From Dipteris shenzhenensis (lineage: Eukaryota; Polypodiophyta; Polypodiopsida; Gleicheniales): a stretch of DNA of 64,000 nt. Below, one piece after another: positions 57,850 through 64,000 of the stretch (its first letter is position 1; each line of letters starts with the position of its first letter). The stretch is taken from the NCBI GenBank assembly GCA_047967505.1, contig CM106540.1; one strand, given 5' to 3'. Below the pieces are notes generated by a model. The model saw only the letters and a program-made list of their open reading frames with translations, did no database searches and was not told the origin of the DNA. A program made the position numbers and the translations under genes.

Positions 57850-58100
57850 AAAAGATTAACCAACCTAACTTTCAACTAACCAAACCCTAAATATAACCAT
57901 AGCCTAACCTAACTAAAAGGCTAAGCATAGCTAGTTAATTACTTAACTAACCATAATTGCCTTTTCCTAACCACAAGTAAGCTAACCATAATTAGATTAT
58001 GTTAACTATAAATAAGCTAACCAAAATTAAGTTAGATTACCCATTTAGTTAGTTTGATAACTAAATCAAAGTACCTTAACCACATTGAGGATGTGTTAAT
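57850..58100. repeat. TTAACC/CTAACC-rich block
   Basis: Words such as TAACCTAACT, AACTAACCA and CTAAACCC-like text recur, as in the block at 45735-45940 but mostly in the opposite orientation. It is not a clean telomere array (plant telomere unit CCCTAAA). Confidence 0.6.
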
Positions 58101-58415
58101 TTCTAACACTTCTCTTTAAAAAATCAAAACAAAAAAACAAATCAAGGGGACCCTTTGTTAAAAATGTCAAAATTTGACCCTTCTTTCAAGGCTCCTAAGT
58201 TGGTCATTTGGAGCCTAAAGTGATTCTTGTTTGAATCTAGATTTCACATGTACAGAATCTAGTCTCTAAGAACTTTTAAGGCTAAATTTTTGTCATTTTG
58301 GATGCCATGGAACATCTAGAATTTGGAATTTCATTTGACCACTTGCTCCCACATCTTTGGCCATTTTTTAATATATAGAAATCAAAATCAAGATCTGACT
58401 TAAGGTACTATTCAC
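58101..58415. other. Unassigned AT-rich DNA
   Basis: Nothing recognised. The last five bases, TTCAC (58411-58415), are the likely left target duplication of the following element. Confidence 0.4.
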
Positions 58416-58564
58416 TATTACAAAGTAAGATGAGTATAAGAGAATGCTAAATGCAGGAGAAGCTCACATGGGAAAGAGAGAGATGGAGAGTGGAGGACCA
58501 AACAAGATAGAGTCAACACATAAAGTACCCTTGTAGTAATGACCTAGGTGTACTAATCTTAACA
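58416..58564 (-). repeat. 3' LTR of the second element, internally deleted
   Basis: It shares GGAGAAGCTCACATGGGAAA, then GAGTGGAGGACCAAACAAG and TGTACTAATCT with 59702-59991. The segment corresponding to about 59815-59970 is missing. Confidence 0.85.
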
Positions 58565-59701
58565 CTTCCCATCAATATGAAGGTAGATTATTTCCCTAAC
58601 ATCAGGTGATAAAAGATGGGAAAAAGTCTTTTTCAGTAATAGGCTTTACTACAAGGTTTGGACATAGTGAAGACATGGTGTTGACTAGCCAAAGAAAACC
58701 TTGTTTTGATAAGGTTTGAAAATGCCACATGTCAACATCTACATAGCCTTAGAAAGATAAGGTTGTACAAGAAAATGCATAGAGAATCATCACGAATGCT
58801 GCAAAGGGAGAGGCCTCTTTGAATCGATCATCCCTATACAAGATTTGATGCACCAACCCAAGAAAACCCTTCGACAAAAAACATTTTTTGTAGTTAGTCA
58901 TTATGTAGGTTTTATTATTTGCATATCTGAGAGAAAAAGTCGTGGCTTGTGGAAGGAGTAGCTACTGCTTGTAGAAGAAGAAAAAACTATAACTGCACCG
59001 CTTAGATTGAGAGAGTTTGAGTATTCAATTCAGTTTTTTTTAGATGACTCTGAGAGAACCAGCAAAGGAAGATCTAAGGAGCACCTTGAAGTTACAACAA
59101 CAATAACATTAAAAAAAAACTTATTCAAGCTTCAAATCCTCCAAACAAGACAATAGAACCTTTTATTTTTGAAAAATAATAAGCCATCTAACTATGTCTT
59201 ATGGTAAGAATAAGCACTATATATGGGTAGATCTTGACACAAAGTTCAGAGGAAGAAGACCGAGGCTACATTGGAAGTAGTCACACCATAGCCAAAAAGA
59301 GTTGTGTAAAACGTCATCACTATGAAAATCAAGAGTGAAGAATTGCAGTAGATTGGTATTCCAAAAGATGTGAACACCTTCAACAATTTTGGCTAGGAAT
59401 TCTAGAGGCTTCTCTTCACTTCTATGATCCCATGTGAAAGAAATGAGATATGATTTTTAAAAATAGCTCTCATTGAAGGAAGATAGCCTCTACAACCAAT
59501 TGAGCCCAATGAGATAAGTACCCTTCAATACAAGCCAAGTGACCTTCAACAACAATAAAATTAGCATCAAACAATATCAAGTCTTCTAATAAGACATCAT
59601 ATAAAATGTGCAATTCCTTATTGAGGGAATTTCAATTCACAAAATGACTTAGAAATGGCAAAAATAAGAAGAGAGAGAAGAGCTCCTTAGCTCTGATTCC
59701 A

Positions 59702-59991
59702 TGTTACGAAGTAAACTGAGTGCAAGAGGATGCTCAATGGAGGAGAAGCTCACATGGGAAAGAGAGATATGGAGAGTGGAGGACCAAACAAGGTAAAGTC
59801 AACAAATAAAGTGGTATTGAATATCGCCCTCAAAATGTGGAGGAAAACGATGATCCACACATAGAAAGGGGGGTGAACACCCACTATATAGAGCCAAGTC
59901 ACTATCCAAATCCTATCCATGAACTACACCAACCAATGAAGCTGATGTAGATTTACACCCCTCTAGTCACCTAGATGTACTAATCTCAACA
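59702..59991 (-). repeat. 5' LTR of the second element
   Basis: The full-length 290-base copy, TG...CA in minus orientation, with the primer-binding site immediately inside (plus 59690-59701). It contains ACTATATAGAGCC near 59892, a possible TATA region. Confidence 0.87.
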
Positions 59992-59996
59992 TTTAC

Positions 59997-60300
59997 GACC
60001 TTGAAGACCACAGATTATTACTACTTATGCACTTAAGATTAAGAATAAGGCTAGAAACTACCTATTTTTGAGAGCACTCTCTCCCTTCACTAGCAACATG
60101 GTGGAAATCCTTTTTTTTAACCAGTGAGAAGGAACTATTGGTTCTTTGAAAAAACAACCATACAATCAACAAAATCAAAAGGTGCTAACCATGGGGAAAA
60201 ACTAAAAGGAGCTCGCTTGCCTCACAAGAGAACCTAGCACACTACTTAGGAAATCTCTGGAATAGGAGCAATCAAGGTGGTGGACTATACATCCAACAAA
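59997..60300. other. Unassigned DNA
   Basis: Nothing recognised. It could be the 3' untranslated end of the minus-strand LINE that follows, but no poly(A), seen here as poly(T), marks a clear end; an eight-base T run lies near 60111. Confidence 0.3.
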
Positions 60301-63300
60301 TACCTCTCATAGTGGTGAGGATATATAAAATTCTTGCAAGCCATGCCTTACAAAAATTCACTCACCTTTCAGCAATTACTCTAGAGCCCAAAGTCCCATG
60401 CTCCTAAATGATGCACGGGGTGTAGATGTGATCTTGTTAGATGGCAATGAAAGTGGCTATTGGAGGAACCTATTGGCCTCCCATCACCAAGCTACAACAA
60501 GTGACCCAGATGTTCCCATTCAGTAATTTTGGCCACTATCTCCCAAACATTATCATTTAACAAAGGTATAAAGCAAAAATAGCTAGGTTGCACTGCATCG
60601 TATGCCTCAATCCTAGCCACATGCTAGCCCTACATTTGATGGGCAGGGGAGGCAACATCAACGAGATAGATGCTCATCCTCAGTGAGCCATGCAACCATC
60701 CCCCAAGTGAAGTCTTGTTGCATCCATTGAGTGCTAGCCACAATTCTCAGGGTTGCTGACCAAATCCTCTGGATTGTTGGGCATCCCAAGAGATGGTGGG
60801 GTATCATCTCTATCACTCTCTATGTATAGCAATGGAAACTATCATCCATTAGAATCTATACTAACCAAGGTCCGATGGTCAGGCGTCCATGAGCTACCAT
60901 CGAGAAGAATTATAAAATCTTTTATTGTCTTAGACTAGTCCAAAGACATGACCAAAATGAGAGATAACCTCCCATGCGACCTCTTGCTAAACCTAATGAT
61001 GCTCTTATAGGAGGATGTCTAAACTACCCCCTCCATTTGCACATGATAGCCAAAGCTTGTCATATAAGAGAAAAAGGGCACATCCTCCACTCTATTTGTG
61101 TGCAGGCCAGAACTACTCCCCTAGATCCCACTAAATGTCATGGAGAGTTTTCATAGCAAGAGTCATTACCATGCTCCCTCGTAATTTGAAAGAACGGTGT
61201 GGGTCAATAATCCAAGCCTTACCCAGCCAGAGCCCACTTACTTAATCCTCTGCAAGTACAAGCCCATCCAAAACCTTATCATCCCAATAGCCTTTCTATG
61301 TGTTGGCTAGCAAGAGGCCCCCCCACCCCCACCTTATAGTATTTGTGATGGTAGAACCCCCGTGACTATTGGAGGAATTGCACCTAAAAGGTACTTTGGT
61401 TCTTGAGAATTGAACAGACCAATGATGCAGGGTCTAGGCGACCAAGAGTTAGGAACTATTGTGTTCATCTCTACCATTGGTGTGCCTACCCACCTCAAAT
61501 GTGAGAGTGCATGGTCTCTATCCTCCTCAACAAAGGGGATCCTTCTCCAAGTCCCAAATGACCTCGTTGGGCCATTGTCCCACTATGCTTGGCCCTGTGC
61601 CTGGCCCATACATATGCGCTTTTTGAGCATGCATCCCTTTGGATGCCAAATGATCAGCTAGCTGATTGCTGTCCTTGTAGCATGCGGGCCTATCCCAAAA
61701 CATTCCTTCAAACAAGCACTTCCAAACTCTAAGATGGCTCCACATTAGGGGGAGCTCTTCCCATTAAGGGGGACCTCCGAGAAGATTTATCTATGGGACT
61801 GTCCACCTGTGTGGGGACTGCTACCATTGTCCACCTGTGTGGGGATTGCTACCACTATCCACCTATGCTAGGGGTGTTCCTAAGAATCTCTCTTTGAAGT
61901 AAGAGCTTCCAAGGCTTGAAGCCTAGAGTGAGACCACCTACCCCCACCTTGCCCAGGAGGGCTCTCAAGAGGGCTCTCCTTTGCATCTTTAGATCAATGA
62001 TGCTAGGGCCTCCTTGGGCCTATGGCATAATCACCATCTGCCATGCCATTCTAGCTCTAGTGCTCTAGGTGCTAGGGCCTCCTTGGTCTTGTGGCATAAT
62101 CACTAGCTTGCAAGGGCCTCCTCAGGAGTTCCTTGTCCCTGTCACTATCTACCATGCCATCCTAGCTCAAGTGCTATGTGTGCCATCCAATCTTGCCAAA
62201 AGGAAGTTGTGCACCAAGTGCCTCAGCTAGCCCATGGAACTCTTGTGAGAGCACCAACATGAGGCTATGTACATGGTTGTGGCAAGGAGGACCTAGTTGG
62301 CCAATAGGGCCCTGCTTGCTGAATAAAGAGAGTTTGGCCGAGCTGCAATATAGAGGCTTGCACCACACACTTTCTAGGACTAGGGCAATCTATTGCTCTG
62401 CGAAATTTCCATGCCCACTTGGCATCCAAAATATCTCACTGTCTACCCCCTTGGAATTCATCTAAAAATTAGGGCTATCCCCTAATCTCAAACCTCTTGG
62501 GCCTCCTCATTTTCTATAAGAAAACCAACCAATTTTATCTAGTTAATCTTGGCCCATGATGCACCATACTAAGTGGCTAGAGCTTCCTTGACTGCCTCAA
62601 GGCTCGCTACACAGCCCTCCACATAAAGTGTTGTGTCATTTGCAAACTTTGAGTCTAGCAACTCCTCTTCCTATCTAATCGGGATTCTCATCTTTTTCAG
62701 GCCCCTAGCCTGAGAGTGCAAAAAATAGCCCAAAACCTTTGCTACAAAAAGGGAAAGAAGGGGATGAGTGGGTATCCTTGTCAAATAGGAAAGAGAGAAT
62801 GCCTACTTGTATGAACACTAACAAGCATCTAACTAGAACTCCCTATATACAAGGATTAGACCCCTCTGATCCATCTATCTAAAAAACATAAACACTGCAT
62901 GGTGCCCTCTAGGAAAGACCAATCCACCCTATCATAGGCCACCTCACAATCCAAGAGAAGGATAGCAAGAGGTCTAGATCCTCCTGAAAGGTAAAGATGT
63001 TATCTAGGATACTATGTCTTAGAGAAACCTTGTTTGCATGTCATGAATGATGTCCACTAGATGGGGCCGTAGCCCTAGTTTGAAGACCTTGGTAAGAACT
63101 TGTATGTAGTGTAAGATGATCAGCCTCCACTATTGTAAATTAGCCCTATCATCCATCCTTGACTCAAAGACTATGAAAGGGATCTAGCATCGAAGATCTT
63201 CTAAAATGCTAGTCAAAGAGGGTGCAAATGTACTCTCGAAAGCACTTAAAGAATGCCAATGTCAATATGTCTTCTCTAGGGCATTTCTATGGGGCAAGGT

Positions 63301-63560
63301 CCTTGAGGGACTCCAAGAGTTCCTCATCCATGAAAGGTATCTCTAACTATCTCTACATGCTCTGAGACACCACTACTAGAATGTGGGCCTAGATAGCCTC
63401 CCTGGCTGCTATAAGCATGAGGAGGACTTCTTTGCCTTAAACAAACCCGTGTAGAAGTATATGGTCATCTCAATATCTCCTGGGGCTCCAAATACATATT
63501 ATCACGTGCATCTCTTAATCACTACAATTGCATCCCCTATGGCCTAAAAGACTTGCTTGG
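60300..63560 (-). pseudogene. L1 ORF2 relic on the minus strand
   Basis: The minus translation, in broken frames, starts with DILTLAFFKCFREYICTLFD (about 63270-63210), corresponding to the usual EFFKxFW region before the RT. Near 62670-62600 it reads DSKFANDTTLYVEGCVASLE, the catalytic FADD box with Asp changed to Asn. Near 60805-60780 it reads PHHLLGCPTIQRIW, the HxxxC end of the C-terminal zinc-like domain. TAG and TGA codons interrupt every segment. It cannot be active. Confidence 0.72.
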
Positions 63561-64000
63561 TCATCCTGTCACCCTACTGAATGCATCAAGCACTAGCTAC
63601 ATGGTAGGAGAACTCTACATGACAGATCTCTATATCTTGGAGGTCAAGCCATATCCACTCTTGTGTCTCTACCAACCACCACTGCAAACCTAGGACTTGC
63701 TCTCTAAGATGCTCAGTGGAGGCAGGTCCCATCTCAAAGCTCTCTCACATGCTTGAACAAGATGGTAGCAACATAGAGCTTGGGACTGCATCTCCTCATT
63801 GCTTTAGATAGCATCTACTACCCATAGGTCCCACCCTCCCTCTGGGGGGCCACCAACCACTGACTGATGCCAAACCTCTATAACTACCTTGTGTACCTCT
63901 TGATCTTGTATATTAGGGAGTTTGAAATGTGTATTTCTCCCATGATGGGGTTGCTATAGTTGTAGAATGATTAGAGAACAATCACACGATGTGGTGCTTG
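60300..64000 (-). mobile_element. L1-type LINE, minus strand, running off the right edge
   Basis: The whole right end reads as an ORF2 in reverse: RT fingers near 63290-63180, palm near 62650, post-RT region to about 61500 and the C-terminal zinc-like domain near 60780. It is the longest LINE stretch in the window. The endonuclease, if present, lies beyond 64000. The 3' end is not clearly marked. It is a different L1 subfamily from that at 21985. Confidence 0.75.

Larger units (their letters stand above)
58416..59991 (-). mobile_element. Second short copia-type LTR element, non-autonomous
   Basis: On the minus strand the 5' LTR (59702-59991, 290 bases, TGTTGAGATTAG...GTAACA) is directly followed by TGGAATCAGAGC, one base off the initiator-Met primer-binding site. 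The 3' LTR (58416-58564) matches both ends of it but lacks about 140-165 middle bases, and is preceded by TTGATGGGAAG, a plausible polypurine tract. Flanks are TTCAC (58411-58415) and TTTAC (59992-59996), a target duplication with one C-to-T difference. The interior of 1.1 kb has no gag or pol. Confidence 0.85.

Noticed and set aside
57850-58100. Interstitial telomere array.
   Set aside because: The words vary (TTAACC, CTAACT, AACTAA) and no consecutive CCCTAAA units are present.
1-64000. tRNA, rRNA or organelle-derived sequence.
   Set aside because: I saw no tRNA-like cloverleaf arms, no conserved rRNA stretches and no organellar genes on either strand. A covariance-model scan would be needed to be sure.

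Overview
This window looks like repeat-dense nuclear DNA of a land plant. The evidence is Ty1/copia elements with the plant initiator-Met primer-binding site, a Ty3/gypsy element with a TTTGGCGCC primer site, several LINE families, and one five-exon plant gene with GT-AG introns. A seed-free plant such as a fern is my best guess, because of the LINE zinc-finger style and a transposase-like relic I associate with moss and fern genomes; this is inference, not proof. CpG is sparse in the mobile DNA and common only around 9.5-10.4 kb and 24.4-25.3 kb. LAYOUT 1-9.1 kb: three degenerate copies of one LINE family (LINE-A) in the same direction, separated by stretches in which a GGGTCTTCCA-like phrase recurs. 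The second copy is split by a 2,250-bp non-autonomous copia-type LTR element (2635-4884) with a perfect AGATA target duplication. 9.5-10.4 kb: a CpG-rich island with a (GGCGAT)n repeat and one possible exon of an unidentified minus-strand gene. 12-20 kb: a copia gag scrap, a decayed minus-strand transposase-like gene, a minus-strand gypsy gag-protease relic without polymerase, and satellite and G-run DNA. 22-24.3 kb: an L1-type LINE with a poly(A) tail. 24.6-26.3 kb: the only convincing host gene, a divergent-PAP2 (DUF212, acid phosphatase/vanadium haloperoxidase-related) membrane protein of 346 residues. 27-32.7 kb: CA repeats, a faint gypsy-like remnant, a tandem duplication and an L1 scrap ending in (GA)n. 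32,705-48,031: a 15.3-kb composite. It is a minus-strand gypsy element with 1.34-1.37-kb LTRs and a CATGA duplication, whose left LTR was later hit by a 5,561-bp plus-strand copia element with a GATGG duplication. A 100-base assembly gap (46,001-46,100) lies in the gypsy leader/gag region. 48-52 kb: AT-rich, mostly unassigned. 52-55.6 kb: an L1 scrap, then the longest LINE-A copy, ending in (TC)n. 56-58.1 kb: a strongly pyrimidine-biased block, then a TTAACC-rich block. 58,416-59,991: a second short copia-type element with one internally deleted LTR. 60.3-64 kb: a minus-strand L1 LINE running off the right edge. HOW IT FITS TOGETHER: almost everything is successive waves of retroelements. The nesting gives relative ages (LINE-A before the element at 2635; gypsy before copia). 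Decay is rich in CAG-to-TAG changes, as expected for long-term CHG methylation and deamination. No element has an intact reading frame. The DUF212 gene, by contrast, keeps open exons and consensus splice sites.
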